A stretch of DNA of 64,000 nt from Trabulsiella odontotermitis (GTDB taxonomy: Bacteria > Pseudomonadota > Gammaproteobacteria > Enterobacterales > Enterobacteriaceae): contig NZ_CP125781.1 of the NCBI RefSeq assembly GCF_030053895.1, positions 2,976,001 through 3,040,000 of the forward strand, given 5' to 3'. Positions 50,178 to 60,291 of the stretch are shown in pieces. Made by a program: the position numbers and the translations under genes. The notes below the pieces were generated by a model. It saw nothing but the letters and a program-made list of their open reading frames with translations. It was not told the origin of the DNA and ran no database searches. Numbering within the stretch: the stretch's first letter is position 1; every line of letters begins with the position of its first letter.

Positions 50178-50257
50178 GATACTAACCTCAGAAATTGAAA
50201 GTGTGTGATGGTAAGACTAACACATCCTGCACAAGCCGCGAGTGTCCCACAACAGAC

Positions 50258-50710
50258 TTACCAGCGCTCCGCGGCCTGTTTGTCGCTGTCGCGCGATTCC
50301 ACCCAGCGCTCGCCTTCCGGCGTGGCTTCCCGCTTCCAGAACGGCGCGCGGGTTTTCAGGTAATCCATAATGAACTCTCCGGCGGCGAAGGCGCTGCTGC
50401 GGTGAGCGCTGGTGACGCCAACAAACACGATTTCTTCACCGGGCCACATTTCACCAATGCGGTGGATCACTGTCACGCGGCCCAGCGGCCAGCGACTGCG
50501 CGCTTCATCGACAATCTCAGCAAGGGATTTTTCGGTCATACCGGGATAGTGCTCCAGCGTCAGTGCTTTCACGCTGTCGCCGAGATTGTGATTGCGCACT
50601 TTGCCAGTGAACGTCACCACCGCGCCGTCTTCATCTCGTTCCGCCAGCCAGCAGTACTCATCCCCCACGCGAAAGCGCGCAGGCTCGACACGAATACGCG
50701 TTTCGCTCAT
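50258..50710 (-). CDS. moaE: Molybdopterin synthase catalytic subunit MoaE
   Basis: The 150-residue large subunit of molybdopterin synthase, which converts cyclic pyranopterin monophosphate to molybdopterin with sulfur from MoaD. Conserved active-site segments are FTGKVRNHNLGDSVKALTLEHYPG and the Lys-containing TRAPFWKRE. The ATG at 50710 is one base after the moaD stop; a longer frame to 50773 would run inside moaD. Last gene of moaABCDE. Confidence 0.97.
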   Translation of the reverse strand: MSETRIRVEPARFRVGDEYCWLAERDEDGAVVTFTGKVRNHNLGDSVKALTLEHYPGMTEKSLAEIVDEARSRWPLGRVTVIHRIGEMWPGEEIVFVGVTSAHRSSAFAAGEFIMDYLKTRAPFWKREATPEGERWVESRDSDKQAAERW

Positions 50711-50711
50711 C

Positions 50712-50957
50712 TCAGCCTCCGGTGACCGGCGGGAAAAACGCCACTTCATCACCGGCAACGACCGGGTGATCAAACCCGACCAGCGTCTGATTCACCGCCG
50801 CCAGCAGTTTGCCCTCTTCGAGCGCCAGCGCCCAGCGATCACCGCGCGACGCCAGATGCTGACGTACGGCTTCCACCACCGGGAAGTTGGCATCAATCGA
50901 CAGGCTGTCAGTGCCTACCAGTTCGCGCACCTGCGCAAAAAATAAGACTTTAATCAT
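50712..50957 (-). CDS. moaD: Molybdopterin synthase sulfur carrier MoaD
   Basis: An 81-residue ubiquitin-fold protein ending in the Gly-Gly tail (FFPPVTGG) that MoeB adenylates and that then carries the thiocarboxylate. It overlaps moaC by eight bases and is one base from moaE, as expected for stoichiometric synthesis of the two synthase subunits. Confidence 0.97.
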   Translation of the reverse strand: MIKVLFFAQVRELVGTDSLSIDANFPVVEAVRQHLASRGDRWALALEEGKLLAAVNQTLVGFDHPVVAGDEVAFFPPVTGG

Positions 50958-51435
50958 CAGTATCTACCCTGAAATCGCCGGATTTGCCGCCGCTTTTCGC
51001 CAGCAGGCGAACCGGACCGATCACCATATCTTTTTGCACCGCTTTGCACATGTCATAGATAGTCAGCGCCGCGACAGAGGCCGCCGTTAACGCTTCCATT
51101 TCCACACCGGTTTTACCGGTCAGACGGCACAGCGACTCAATGCGTACACGGTTGTGTTCGGGCTGCGCCAGCAAATTCACTTCCACTTTGCTGAGCATCA
51201 GCGGGTGACACAGCGGGATGAGATCCCACGTACGCTTCGCCGCCTGAATACCCGCAATACGCGCGGTCGCAAACACGTCGCCCTTGTGGTGGCTGCCGTC
51301 GATAATCATCGACAGCGTTTCTGGCAGCATGGTGACAAAGGCTTCCGCGCGCGCTTCACGGACGGTTTCCGCTTTGGCAGAGACATCCACCATATGCGCT
51401 TCACCGGCGGCGTTGATATGGGTCAGTTGCGACAT
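50950..51435 (-). CDS. moaC: Cyclic pyranopterin monophosphate synthase MoaC
   Basis: A 161-residue enzyme that rearranges the MoaA product 3',8-cyclo-GTP to cyclic pyranopterin monophosphate. Conserved segments are [24 protein letters not shown] and [24 protein letters not shown], with the catalytic lysine near AVQKDM. It starts three bases after moaB. Confidence 0.97.
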   Translation of the reverse strand: MSQLTHINAAGEAHMVDVSAKAETVREARAEAFVTMLPETLSMIIDGSHHKGDVFATARIAGIQAAKRTWDLIPLCHPLMLSKVEVNLLAQPEHNRVRIESLCRLTGKTGVEMEALTAASVAALTIYDMCKAVQKDMVIGPVRLLAKSGGKSGDFRVDTDD

Positions 51436-51438
51436 AAT

Positions 51439-51951
51439 CTATTTCTTTAAATGAGGATGAAAATTACAAGGACGCGTCCGCGCATCCAGCTGTGGCGCAA
51501 TAATGTTTTCCCAGGCCGTGCGACAGGCTTTGGTCGAGCCCGGCATCGCAAAGATCAGGGTGTTATTGGCGATACCCGCTACCGCGCGGGATTGCAGCGT
51601 GGCAGTGCCTATCTCTTCAAACGACAACATGCGGAATACTTCACCGAAACCTTCGATTTCACGGTCAAACAGCGGCAGCAATGCTTCCGGCGCCTGATCG
51701 CCTACTGTCAGCCCGGTACCGCCAGTGATCAACACCACCTGCACGTCATCGCTGGCGATCCAGTTCGACACCTGCGCGCGAATGGCATAGCGGTTTTCTT
51801 TCACGATCGCCTTATCAACGATCTTGTGCCCGGCCTCGTGCGCTTCGTCGCGCAGGTAATGACCGGAAGTGTCATCTTCTTCGCCACGACGATTAGATAT
51901 CGTAAGAATGGCAATACGCGTCGGAATAAATTCTGCGCTTACCTGGCTCAT
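51439..51951 (-). CDS. moaB: Molybdopterin adenylyltransferase-like protein MoaB
   Basis: A 170-residue MogA/MoaB-family protein with the molybdopterin-binding motif ITGGTGLTVGDQAPEAL. In E. coli MoaB is dispensable and MogA performs adenylation, so its exact role is unclear. I take the second of two adjacent ATG codons (51951), which is better spaced from GGGAGA and matches the E. coli start MSQVS. Confidence 0.96.
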   Translation of the reverse strand: MSQVSAEFIPTRIAILTISNRRGEEDDTSGHYLRDEAHEAGHKIVDKAIVKENRYAIRAQVSNWIASDDVQVVLITGGTGLTVGDQAPEALLPLFDREIEGFGEVFRMLSFEEIGTATLQSRAVAGIANNTLIFAMPGSTKACRTAWENIIAPQLDARTRPCNFHPHLKK

Positions 51952-51987
51952 CATAGTCTCCCTATGTCTGATAACGATTACCCGCGT

Positions 51988-52977
51988 TTATCCGCCAATA
52001 TAAGACAGATTTTGGGTAATGCCGGTGTTGCCCTGATGCAGGAAATGGGTTTGCTTTTTATGCGCCAGCGCGGCGGCAATACGTGTTTCCAGCGCCTGCT
52101 GCTGAGCATCTGACGCCAGTAAATCGCGCAATTCGACGCCGCCATCGCCAAACAGGCATAAATGCAGCTTGCCGATGGACGAGACGCGCAGCCGGTTGCA
52201 ACTGGCGCAGAAATCTTTCTCGTATGGCATGATGAGGCCGATTTCGCCTTCGTAATCAGGGTGGCAAAAGACCTGCGCCGGGCCGTCGCTGTGGTGTCTG
52301 AGCTGGTGGATCCAGCCGCGCCTGAGCAGTTCATCACGCAACACCATGCCGGAAATATGGTGCTTGCGGAACAGGTCGCTGCCCTCGCCGGTTTCCATTA
52401 ACTCGATAAAACGCAGCTGGATGCGGCGTGGTTTGATCCACGCCAGAAAGGTGTCGAGCTGATGATGGTTCACATCGCGCATCAGGACGGTGTTGACCTT
52501 CACTTTTTCAAAGCCTGCGGCAAAAGCGGCATCAATGCCGTCCATCACCTGGTGGAACTTATCCTGCCCGGTAATCGCATGAAACTGGCGTGCATCGAGA
52601 CTGTCGACACTGACATTCACCGCCGTCAACCCGGCGTCGCGCCAGGTCGCGGCATCCCGCGCCAGGCGATAGCCGTTGGTGGTCACCGCAATCTGGCGAA
52701 TATCCTGATTTTCGCGAACAGCCGCTATAATGTCGGTAAAATCACGACGCAAGGACGGCTCGCCGCCGGTGAGGCGCACTTTTTCAGTGCCGAGCGCGGA
52801 AAACGCACGAGTCACCCGTCGCACTTCGTCGACCGTTAAAAAGCCATTATTGTTGACGCCGCTGGGCTTGTAGCCGTCCGGCAGACAGTAGGTGCAACGA
52901 AAGTTGCACACGTCGGTGATTGACAGGCGCAGGTAATAAAACTTGCGTGCATAAGCATCAGTCAGTTGTGTGGCCAT
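51988..52977 (-). CDS. moaA: GTP 3',8-cyclase MoaA
   Basis: A 329-residue radical SAM enzyme that starts molybdenum cofactor synthesis by cyclising GTP. The N-terminal cluster is CNFRCTYC (CX3CX2C, near residue 24). The C-terminal cluster is CASCNRLR plus the cysteine in HLCLFGDG. The C-terminal Gly-Gly (SYIGG) needed for activity is present. The ATG at 52977 sits just after the Moco riboswitch; the frame stays open upstream through the riboswitch but that part is RNA. It leads moaABCDE. Confidence 0.98.
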   Translation of the reverse strand: MATQLTDAYARKFYYLRLSITDVCNFRCTYCLPDGYKPSGVNNNGFLTVDEVRRVTRAFSALGTEKVRLTGGEPSLRRDFTDIIAAVRENQDIRQIAVTTNGYRLARDAATWRDAGLTAVNVSVDSLDARQFHAITGQDKFHQVMDGIDAAFAAGFEKVKVNTVLMRDVNHHQLDTFLAWIKPRRIQLRFIELMETGEGSDLFRKHHISGMVLRDELLRRGWIHQLRHHSDGPAQVFCHPDYEGEIGLIMPYEKDFCASCNRLRVSSIGKLHLCLFGDGGVELRDLLASDAQQQALETRIAAALAHKKQTHFLHQGNTGITQNLSYIGG

Positions 52978-52980
52978 ATA

Positions 52981-53086
52981 CACCTTTCCAAATACGGGAG
53001 GCACAGTCATTTCTTCCTGTACCCTGGTGGCTTTCGCCACGGCCAGAGCGCCATATCCGGGGACGTAGGCACAAAGGCTAGAGTGT
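52981..53086 (-). ncRNA. Moco (molybdenum cofactor) riboswitch
   Basis: The moaA leader on the minus strand contains the conserved Moco RNA blocks: ACTCTAGCC at its 5' end, GCCACCAGGG, AGGAAGAAATGAC, CCTCCCGTAT and a 3' GGAAAGG that overlaps the moaA ribosome-binding site. I recognise this as the E. coli moaA Moco motif, in which cofactor binding lowers moaA translation. Confidence 0.88.
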
Positions 53087-53158
53087 TTTTTCTTAGCGTG
53101 ATGCTAAGACTGGTATGCCGATAGTAGCGCGTCAGAACAACATTCGCCAGACGCGCCT

Positions 53159-53184
53159 TCGCTATATAATTATGTATATAGCGA
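53159..53184. promoter_or_regulatory. ModE-type palindrome of the moa promoter
   Basis: TCGCTATATA and TATATAGCGA form perfect 10-bp arms with a six-base spacer, close to the ModE consensus. It is about 75 bases upstream of the riboswitch, fitting molybdate-dependent activation of moa by ModE as in E. coli. The remaining DNA to ybhK shows no gene. Confidence 0.75.
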
Positions 53185-53322
53185 CATGATCGTGCATTTT
53201 TACTACAGAATACGTAAAAAACCCCCTTTTGCATTGACATGCATCATTTTAGCTCGGGCGAAATATCGTCTTTTAGAGGTAGATCAGGTATTTTATGGCA
53301 CTTACTGACGGAAGGAATGGAT

Positions 53323-54231
53323 ATGCGCACTCGCACTCTAGCGGATCTTGATCGTGTTGTCGCACTCGGCGGAGGCCATGGACTCGGGCGCGTAATGTCC
53401 TCTCTCTCATCATTAGGTTCTCGTTTGACCGGCATTGTCACCACCACCGACAATGGCGGTTCAACCGGGCGCATTCGTCGCTCCGAAGGCGGCATCGCCT
53501 GGGGCGATATGCGTAACTGTCTGAACCAGTTGATCACCGAACCGAGCGTCGCTTCAGCGATGTTTGAGTATCGTTTTGGCGGTAACGGCGAACTTTCCGG
53601 CCATAACCTCGGAAATCTGATGTTAAAGGCGCTCGACCACCTGAGTATCCGGCCTTTAGAGGCGATCAATTTAATCAGAAACCTCCTCAAGGTGGAGGCT
53701 TCGTTGATCCCGATGTCAGAGACCCCGGTCGACCTGATGGCACTCGACCACGAAGGCCACGAAATCTACGGTGAAGTGAATATCGATCAGCTAAAAACAC
53801 CGCCAAAAGAGCTGATGCTTTACCCGAACGTGCGCGCCACCCGCGAAGCAGTGCAGGCCATTGCGGAAGCGGACCTGATCCTCATCGGCCCCGGCAGTTT
53901 TTACACCAGCCTGATGCCGATTCTGTTAGTCGAAGAGCTGGCTCAGGCGCTGCGTCGTACCCCTGCGCCAATGGTGTACATCGGCAATCTTGGCCGCGAA
54001 CTGAGCGTCGCCGCGGCCAGCCTGACGCTCACCGACAAGCTGGCGCTGATGGAGCATTACGTCGGCCGCAAAGTGATCGACGCGCTGGTGGTCGGCCCGA
54101 AGGTTGACGCCTCGGCTATCACTGACCGCATTGTTATCAAAGACACCCTTGAAGCCAGCGATATCCCCTATCGCCATGACCGCCACTTGCTGCACCTGGC
54201 GCTGGAAAAAGCGATCCAGGCGCTGGGTTAA
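53323..54231 (+). CDS. ybhK: YvcK/CofD-family protein YbhK
   Basis: A 302-residue protein of the gluconeogenesis factor YvcK family (CofD-like fold), known in other bacteria to bind UDP-sugars and to affect cell-wall metabolism. Motifs are [15 protein letters not shown] (nucleotide loop), [14 protein letters not shown] and [16 protein letters not shown]. The role in enterobacteria is unclear. I chose the ATG at 53323 preceded by GGAA, matching the E. coli start; the frame is open to 53239. In E. coli uvrB is the next gene; here the eptA-basRS module intervenes. Confidence 0.94.
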   Translation: MRTRTLADLDRVVALGGGHGLGRVMSSLSSLGSRLTGIVTTTDNGGSTGRIRRSEGGIAWGDMRNCLNQLITEPSVASAMFEYRFGGNGELSGHNLGNLMLKALDHLSIRPLEAINLIRNLLKVEASLIPMSETPVDLMALDHEGHEIYGEVNIDQLKTPPKELMLYPNVRATREAVQAIAEADLILIGPGSFYTSLMPILLVEELAQALRRTPAPMVYIGNLGRELSVAAASLTLTDKLALMEHYVGRKVIDALVVGPKVDASAITDRIVIKDTLEASDIPYRHDRHLLHLALEKAIQALG

Positions 54232-54256
54232 ATTAATATGAAGGATTTATTAAGGT

Positions 54257-54273
54257 CTTAAGGTTGTCTTAAA
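54257..54273 (+). promoter_or_regulatory. PmrA (BasR) box upstream of eptA
   Basis: CTTAAG-GTTGT-CTTAAA matches the PmrA tandem half-site YTTAAK-N5-YTTAAK in 11 of 12 half-site bases. A weaker TTTATT copy lies one 11-bp period upstream at 54246. It is 47 bases before the eptA ATG. Confidence 0.75.
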
Positions 54274-54319
54274 AAACCGCTGTCACCATGACGAGTATCG
54301 TTATCAGCAGGATCTCGTC

Positions 54320-55960
54320 ATGCGCTTACTTTCACGGCGCCCGGTGCTCGGGCGGCTTGCCTTTATTATTTTGTTTTCGCTCTACATTGCGTTGTTTCTT
54401 AACATTGCTTTTTACAAGCAGGCCTTTACGGAACTGCCGGTAGACAATCTGCACAACTGGCTGGTGTTTTTGACCATGCCGGTCGTGGCGTTCAGCGTGA
54501 TCAATATTGTTCTGACACTGGCCTCGTTCTTATTTCTTGAGCGTCTGTTCATTACGCTGTTTGTGCTGGTCAGCGCCGCCGCGCAATATTTCATTCTGAC
54601 ATTTGGAGTGATCATTGACCGCTCGATGATCACCAATATTTTCGATACCACCCCGGCTGAAAGCTATGCATTGATGTCGACCAAAATGGTGGTGACGCTG
54701 CTGTTTTCCGGGGTACTGGTGATTCTCCTCGCCTGGTGGATCAAAACTAAAAATTCCACACCGGCCTGGCGCAGTATTCTGCGCCGCATGATTAATCTCG
54801 GCGTTTCCGCGCTGTTGATTGTGATCGTCGCGCTGCTGTTTTACAAAGATTACGCTTCGCTGTTTCGCAATAATAAAGAGCTGGTGAAAGCGTTAAATCC
54901 ATCGAACAGTATTACGGCGGTCAATTCCTGGTATGCGCATAACAGGCTGGATAACCTGCCGCTGGTCAGAATTGGCGAGGATGCGAAACAACGCCCGGAA
55001 ATGCAAAACGGACCGCGTAAAAACCTCACAATTTTGATCGTCGGCGAAACCTCGCGTGCGGAAAACTTCTCCCTCGGCGGTTATTCACGCGACACCAACC
55101 CGCGTCTGGCAAAAGATAACGTGGTTTATTTCCCGCAAACCGCGTCCTGTGGAACCGCCACCGCGGTTTCGGTGCCGTGCATGTTCTCGAATATGCCGCG
55201 GGCGAAATATGACGAAGAGCTGGCGCACCATCAGGAAGGGCTGCTCGACGTGCTGCAACGCGCAGGCATTCAGGTGCTGTGGAATGAAAACGACGGTGGC
55301 TGCAAAGGCGCCTGTGATCGCGTGCCACATCAGGATATAACGAAATTAAACCTGCCGGGTCAGTGTATTGAGGGAGAGTGTAATGACGAGGTGCTGTTCC
55401 ACGATCTCGACAATTACATTAATAACCTGCAGCACGACGGCATTATTGTTTTGCATACCATAGGCAGCCACGGCCCAACCTATTACAACCGTTATCCGGC
55501 GCAGTTCCGTCAATTTACGCCAACCTGCGATACCAATGAAATTCAGACCTGTTCGCGGCAGCAACTGGTGAATACGTACGACAATACCATTTTGTATGCG
55601 GATTATATTATCGACAAAGCCATTACCTTGCTGAAATCCAAACAGGACAGATTCACCACCAGCCTGGTTTATCTCTCTGACCACGGCGAATCACTGGGTG
55701 AGAATGGTGTCTACCTGCATGGTCTGCCGTATTCCATTGCTCCGGAGACGCAAAAGCATGTGCCAATGCTGCTCTGGCTGTCGGATGATTATCAGCAGCG
55801 CTATGGCATTAATTACCAGTGCCTGAAAACGCGTGCTGCCGCCAACCCCTATTCGCAGGATAACCTCTTCCCGACGATGTTAGGTATACTTGGAGTCGAT
55901 ACCCGGGAATATCAGGCCGCGGACGATATTCTTGCGCCATGCAGAGGAAAAAGCCGATGA
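54320..55960 (+). CDS. eptA: Lipid A phosphoethanolamine transferase EptA (PmrC)
   Basis: A 546-residue inner-membrane enzyme that adds phosphoethanolamine to lipid A phosphates and so lowers binding of polymyxin. Five N-terminal membrane segments (about 12-175) precede the periplasmic sulfatase-like domain. The zinc ligand Glu243 is in [10 protein letters not shown], the nucleophile Thr279 in [11 protein letters not shown], and Asp-His ligands in [11 protein letters not shown]. Conserved disulfide cysteines are present (GGCKGACD). It is the chromosomal EptA type rather than a plasmid MCR: it closely follows E. coli EptA, including [19 protein letters not shown]. It overlaps basR by four bases and has a PmrA box upstream. 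Confidence 0.95.
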   Translation: MRLLSRRPVLGRLAFIILFSLYIALFLNIAFYKQAFTELPVDNLHNWLVFLTMPVVAFSVINIVLTLASFLFLERLFITLFVLVSAAAQYFILTFGVIIDRSMITNIFDTTPAESYALMSTKMVVTLLFSGVLVILLAWWIKTKNSTPAWRSILRRMINLGVSALLIVIVALLFYKDYASLFRNNKELVKALNPSNSITAVNSWYAHNRLDNLPLVRIGEDAKQRPEMQNGPRKNLTILIVGETSRAENFSLGGYSRDTNPRLAKDNVVYFPQTASCGTATAVSVPCMFSNMPRAKYDEELAHHQEGLLDVLQRAGIQVLWNENDGGCKGACDRVPHQDITKLNLPGQCIEGECNDEVLFHDLDNYINNLQHDGIIVLHTIGSHGPTYYNRYPAQFRQFTPTCDTNEIQTCSRQQLVNTYDNTILYADYIIDKAITLLKSKQDRFTTSLVYLSDHGESLGENGVYLHGLPYSIAPETQKHVPMLLWLSDDYQQRYGINYQCLKTRAAANPYSQDNLFPTMLGILGVDTREYQAADDILAPCRGKSR

Positions 55961-56628
55961 AAATATTAGTCATTGAAGACGACGAGTTGCTGTTACAGGG
56001 GCTGATCCTGGCGATACAGAGTGAAGGTTACGCCTGCGATGGCGTGGCTACCGCACACGACGCCGCGCTGTCGATTGCTAACGGTCATTACAGCCTGGTG
56101 GTGTTAGATTTAGGCTTGCCGGACGAAGACGGCCTGCATTTTCTGGCGCGGCTGAGACGTGAGAAATTCACCCAGCCGGTGCTGATCCTCACCGCGCGTG
56201 ACACCATCAGCGATCGCATCACCGGTCTTGATACCGGCGCTGATGATTATCTGGTGAAGCCATTTGCGCTTGAAGAGCTAAACGCCCGCATCCGCGCCCT
56301 GCTCCGCCGTCATCACAATCAGGGTGAAAGTGAAGTGAAGGTGGATAACCTGCGGCTGAATGTCACCCGTAGACAGGTCTGGCTGAGTGACGTGGCGCTG
56401 GAGCTGACGCCAAAAGAGTACGCCTTGCTGTCCCGCCTGATGCTAAAGGCCGGTAGCCCGGTGCATCGCGAAATTCTCTACAACGACATCTACAGCTGGG
56501 ACAACGAACCCGCCACCAACACGCTGGAAGTGCATATTCACAACCTGCGTGACAAAGTGGGCAAATCCCGCATCCGCACCGTGAGAGGCTTCGGTTACAT
56601 GCTGGTTACCGGCCCCGAGGCGGAATAA
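55957..56628 (+). CDS. basR: Response regulator BasR (PmrA)
   Basis: A 223-residue OmpR-type response regulator. The receiver has the acidic pocket EDDE near residue 8, the phospho-acceptor Asp51 in [12 protein letters not shown] and Lys in [13 protein letters not shown]. The C-terminal winged helix ends [29 protein letters not shown]. It binds the CTTAAK repeats found before eptA and pmrR. The ATG at 55957 overlaps the eptA stop (ATGA), giving [10 protein letters not shown] as in E. coli. Confidence 0.96.
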   Translation: MKILVIEDDELLLQGLILAIQSEGYACDGVATAHDAALSIANGHYSLVVLDLGLPDEDGLHFLARLRREKFTQPVLILTARDTISDRITGLDTGADDYLVKPFALEELNARIRALLRRHHNQGESEVKVDNLRLNVTRRQVWLSDVALELTPKEYALLSRLMLKAGSPVHREILYNDIYSWDNEPATNTLEVHIHNLRDKVGKSRIRTVRGFGYMLVTGPEAE

Positions 56629-57707
56629 TGGCGCTTTTCCCGACACAAAAATGGACGATGCGCAGCAAGCTATTGCTGACGATTGGTATTATCCTGGTGG
56701 TGTGCCAGCTCATCAGCGTGTTCTGGCTCTGGCATGAAAGTGAAGAGCAGATCCAGTTACTGGTACAAAGCGCCATTGAAGGCCACAACAATCGCAAACA
56801 CATCCAGCACGAAGTGCGCGAGGCGGTGGCCAGCCTGCTGATCCCCAGTCTGTTGATCATCGGACTGGCGCTGTTTATCTGCGTGCAGGCGGTAAAACGC
56901 ATCACCCGTCCACTCGCCGATCTGCAAAAAGAGCTGGAAACCCGCACGCCGGATAATCTGCAACCGATTTGCATCGCCAATAATGTCAGCGAAGTGGAAT
57001 CCGTTACGTCAGCCATTAACGATCTGGTTTCGCGCCTGACGCAGACACTGGAGCGCGAACGGCTATTTACCGCCGACGTCGCTCATGAGCTGCGTACGCC
57101 ACTCGCCGGATTGCGTCTGCATCTGGAACTGATGGCAAAATCCCACGCTATTCAGGTCGCACCGCTGTTGCAACGACTTGATCAGATGACGGAAAGCATC
57201 GCCCAGTTGTTACAACTGGCGCGCGTCGGTCAGTCCTTTTCTGCCGGCAGTTATCAGCAGGTGGATCTGGATAACGATGTGATACAGGCGGAGCGCCCTG
57301 AGCTAGAACGTATTCTCGCCCAGCGCCAGCAAATACTGGTGATTAAACCCGCGACGCGGGAAGCGGCGGTTCAGGGGGATGCCACACTGCTGCGCGTACT
57401 GCTGCGCAACCTGGTGGAAAACGCCCACCGTTACAGCCCGGAAGGCTCAACCATCACGCTCAGCGTCGAATACGACGCCGGTCCGGTGCTGGCAGTGGAA
57501 GATGAAGGGCCGGGGATCGATGAAGCGAAAAGCGGTGAGCTCAGTAAAGCCTTCGTGCGGATGGACAGCCGATACGGCGGCATCGGGCTCGGGTTGAGTA
57601 TCGTCTCGCGCATCGCACAACTTCACGATGCAAATTTCTTCCTCAACAATCGCAAACCCGCTGCCGGGGCGCGCGCATGGGTCAGATTCCATGCGCTGCA
57701 GCGTTAA
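56628..57707 (+). CDS. basS: Sensor histidine kinase BasS (PmrB)
   Basis: A 359-residue membrane kinase. Two membrane segments (about 15-36 and 68-86) flank a short periplasmic loop that keeps the iron-sensing ExxE motif (HESEEQI, Glu37 and Glu40). A HAMP linker, the phospho-acceptor His153 in DVAHELRTPLAG, and the ATPase motifs NLVENAHRYSPEG, VEDEGPGID and GGIGLGLSIV follow. It responds to Fe(III), Al(III) and mild acid in relatives. Its ATG overlaps the basR stop by one base. Its stop codon abuts the convergent pmrR stop. Confidence 0.95.
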   Translation: MALFPTQKWTMRSKLLLTIGIILVVCQLISVFWLWHESEEQIQLLVQSAIEGHNNRKHIQHEVREAVASLLIPSLLIIGLALFICVQAVKRITRPLADLQKELETRTPDNLQPICIANNVSEVESVTSAINDLVSRLTQTLERERLFTADVAHELRTPLAGLRLHLELMAKSHAIQVAPLLQRLDQMTESIAQLLQLARVGQSFSAGSYQQVDLDNDVIQAERPELERILAQRQQILVIKPATREAAVQGDATLLRVLLRNLVENAHRYSPEGSTITLSVEYDAGPVLAVEDEGPGIDEAKSGELSKAFVRMDSRYGGIGLGLSIVSRIAQLHDANFFLNNRKPAAGARAWVRFHALQR

Positions 57708-57800
57708 TCAGTAAGTAATGGCCCAGTGGTAAGCAAAACCAGTCACCAGCAGCAAAGCAGCCAACACAGCGAGATATTCACGAATTTGTAATTTTGGCAT
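57708..57800 (-). CDS. pmrR: PmrR-like 30-residue membrane peptide
   Basis: A short frame starting MPKLQIREYLAVLAALLLVT has one membrane helix and ends FAYHWAITY. It aligns without gaps to the enterobacterial PmrR peptide as I recall it: the E..L at the helix start, the L/V core and F.Y.W..TY at the C-terminus agree. PmrR binds and inhibits the lipid A kinase LpxT, leaving phosphates free for EptA. GAGGA lies about eight bases before the ATG and a perfect PmrA box lies 44 bases upstream. It is convergent with basS and the two stop codons are adjacent. Too short for most gene finders. Confidence 0.8.
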   Translation of the reverse strand: MPKLQIREYLAVLAALLLVTGFAYHWAITY

Positions 57801-57843
57801 GGACACTATCCTCATTAAACTGAGGACAGTGTCGCCGTAAATT

Positions 57844-57860
57844 ATTAAGCCAACATTAAG
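57844..57860 (-). promoter_or_regulatory. Perfect PmrA (BasR) box upstream of pmrR
   Basis: On the minus strand CTTAAT-GTTGG-CTTAAT matches YTTAAK-N5-YTTAAK at every defined position. It is 44 bases before the pmrR start codon and shares the spacer GTTG with the eptA box. Confidence 0.8.
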
Positions 57861-57883
57861 GGCCAGTCGCTAAACCTGCAAAA

Positions 57884-59896
57884 TCACGAAGCCGCAATAA
57901 ACAGGTCACGCAGTTGATGGAGCTGATCGCGGATGGCCGCCGCCTCTTCGAATTCGAGGTTTTGCGCATGCTGCATCATCTGCCCTTCCAGCTCGTGGAT
58001 CTTCTGCTGCAACGCTTTCGGCGTTAACGCGACGCTGTCTTCCTCAACGATACGCAGTTTACCGCGCCCTTTGGTCTTGGTTTTCGCAATGCCCGCGCCG
58101 AGCGCCAGAATATCCACCACTTTCTTGGTGAGCCCTTGCGGCACAATGCCGTTTTCGTCGTTGTAGCGCTGCTGTTTCTCGCGGCGGCGTTCCGTCTCGC
58201 CAATCGCTTTCGCCATCGACGGCGTGATCTTATCACCATACAGGATGGCTTTACCGTTAATGTTACGCGCCGCACGACCGATAGTCTGAATTAGCGAGCG
58301 CTCGGAACGCAGGAAGCCCTCTTTGTCGGCATCAAGAATGGCAACCAACGACACTTCAGGCATATCCAGCCCTTCTCGCAACAGGTTGATCCCCACCAGC
58401 ACGTCGAACTCGCCGAGACGCAAATCGCGGATAATTTCCATACGCTCAACGGTGTCGATGTCCGAGTGGAGATAACGCACGCGCTCGCCGTGCTCTTCCA
58501 GGTATTCGGTTAAGTCTTCCGCCATACGTTTGGTCAGTGTCGTGACCAGCACACGCTCATTGATGGCGGCGCGAATACGAATTTCAGAGAGCAGATCATC
58601 CACCTGCGTCGCCACTGGCCGGACTTCGATGACCGGGTCAAGCAGCCCTGTCGGACGCACGACTTGATCCACCACATCGCCGCCGGATTTTTCCAGCTCA
58701 TAATTGCCCGGCGTTGCGGAAACATAAATCGACTGCGGCGCCAGCGCTTCAAATTCTTCAAACTTCAACGGGCGATTGTCCAGCGCCGACGGCAAACGGA
58801 AACCGTATTCCACCAGCGTCTCTTTACGGGCACGGTCGCCGCGATACATCCCGCCAATCTGCGGAATGGTGACGTGGGATTCGTCAATCACCAGCAGCCC
58901 GTCGGCAGGCAGGTAATCAAACAGCGTTGGCGGCGGCTCGCCCGGCCCGCGCCCGGAGAGAAAGCGCGAGTAGTTTTCGATGCCGGAGCAGTAGCCAAGC
59001 TCGTTCATCATCTCCAGATCAAACTGCGTACGCTGGCTCTGACGCTGCTCTTCAAGCAGTTTATTGTTCGCCAGCAGCACTTTTCGGCGATCGACCAGCT
59101 CGTCTTTAATGTCTTCCATCGCCTGCACGATACGCTCGCGGGGCGTGACGTAGTGCGTTTTCGGGTAGATGGTGAAGCGCTGAATGGTCGATTCAATATG
59201 ACCGGTTAACGGGTCGAACAGCGACAGTCGCTCGACCTCTTCATCAAACAATTCGATACGCAGCGCAATGTCGTCAGATTCCGCCGGGAACACGTCAATC
59301 ACCTCGCCGCGCACCCGGAAGGTACCGCGCTGGAAGGCCTGATCATTACGCGTGTATTGCAGTTCGGCAAGACGACGCAGAATGGAGCGCTGATCGACGA
59401 TCATGCCGACTGTCAGATGCAACATCATTTTCAGGTAAAGATCAGGGTCACCAAGGCCGTAAATCGCCGACACCGAGGCCACCACGATGACGTCACGCCG
59501 CTCCAGCAGCGCTTTAGTCGCCGATAGTCGCATCTGTTCGATGTGTTCGTTCACCGAGGCGTCTTTTTCGATAAAGGTGTCTGAGCTGGGGACGTAGGCT
59601 TCCGGCTGGTAGTAATCGTAGTATGAGACGAAATACTCCACCGCGTTTTCGGGGAAAAATTCCTTCATTTCGCCATACAACTGCGCCGCCAGCGTTTTGT
59701 TGGGCGCCAGCACCATCGTCGGGCGCTGGAGGTCGGCAATTACGTTGGCAATGGTAAACGTCTTACCTGAGCCCGTTACACCAAGCAGCGTCTGGTGAGC
59801 CAGACCATCTTCCAGCCCCTCTTTCAGTTTGTTGATGGCCGCAGGCTGGTCACCTGACGGTCGAAAAGCGGAATGCAGCTTGAACGGTTTACTCAT
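57884..59896 (-). CDS. uvrB: Excinuclease ABC subunit B (UvrB)
   Basis: The 670-residue damage-verifying subunit of nucleotide excision repair. Walker A is GVTGSGKTF at residues 39-47. The DNA-clamping beta-hairpin begins [21 protein letters not shown] near residue 92. Helicase motifs include [17 protein letters not shown] and QTIGRAARN. The C-terminal UVR domain ([22 protein letters not shown]) contacts UvrC. It is monocistronic and has a consensus LexA box upstream. Confidence 0.98.
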   Translation of the reverse strand: MSKPFKLHSAFRPSGDQPAAINKLKEGLEDGLAHQTLLGVTGSGKTFTIANVIADLQRPTMVLAPNKTLAAQLYGEMKEFFPENAVEYFVSYYDYYQPEAYVPSSDTFIEKDASVNEHIEQMRLSATKALLERRDVIVVASVSAIYGLGDPDLYLKMMLHLTVGMIVDQRSILRRLAELQYTRNDQAFQRGTFRVRGEVIDVFPAESDDIALRIELFDEEVERLSLFDPLTGHIESTIQRFTIYPKTHYVTPRERIVQAMEDIKDELVDRRKVLLANNKLLEEQRQSQRTQFDLEMMNELGYCSGIENYSRFLSGRGPGEPPPTLFDYLPADGLLVIDESHVTIPQIGGMYRGDRARKETLVEYGFRLPSALDNRPLKFEEFEALAPQSIYVSATPGNYELEKSGGDVVDQVVRPTGLLDPVIEVRPVATQVDDLLSEIRIRAAINERVLVTTLTKRMAEDLTEYLEEHGERVRYLHSDIDTVERMEIIRDLRLGEFDVLVGINLLREGLDMPEVSLVAILDADKEGFLRSERSLIQTIGRAARNINGKAILYGDKITPSMAKAIGETERRREKQQRYNDENGIVPQGLTKKVVDILALGAGIAKTKTKGRGKLRIVEEDSVALTPKALQQKIHELEGQMMQHAQNLEFEEAAAIRDQLHQLRDLFIAAS

Positions 59897-59970
59897 GAAT
59901 GACGACCTGTGAAGGAATGGACGGCAGGAGAGTAATTTTACTCGCCACGCCTCATTTTGCCAACTAAAAA

Positions 59971-59990
59971 TACTGGATATAAAAACAGTA
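59971..59990. promoter_or_regulatory. LexA box of uvrB
   Basis: TACTGGATATAAAAACAGTA has CTG and CAG separated by ten bases, the full SOS box pattern, and lies 75 bases before the uvrB start. It matches the known control of uvrB by LexA. Confidence 0.88.
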
Positions 59991-60291
59991 ACATATTATC
60001 GTATCTCTGATACTCACCCCTTAAAGGGCGAGAGTTACCGCTTAATTTTCACCGCAACGATATAAAACACCAGTCAACCCAGGTTATCCCCAGAATTTTT
60101 TCCCTTTTAACATTTGTCAAGTCAGGTAATGAAACTTTTATGGCAAGGCATGACACTTTTCTTACAGCCATTGATTTTATCTAACCTGCTAATTTAAAAG
60201 ATAAATCTTTAAAAGCCGTCTTTCGCAGCAATTAAGGCGTAAGCCGCGTGGTCTCTCGTTTGCCGCAGGTTTTCTAACTCTAATACACAAG

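Noticed and set aside
49077..50198. 373-codon frame spanning the end of ybhN and ybhL
   Set aside because: It crosses two real genes, one of them antisense, and has the composition of a shadow frame.
52978..53040. N-terminal extension of moaA by 21 codons
   Set aside because: The bases belong to the Moco riboswitch; the ATG at 52977 matches the E. coli start and has its own ribosome-binding site.
54320..55960. Mobile colistin-resistance (mcr) gene
   Set aside because: The protein follows chromosomal EptA closely, is overlapped by basR-basS, has a PmrA box and is not flanked by any insertion sequence.
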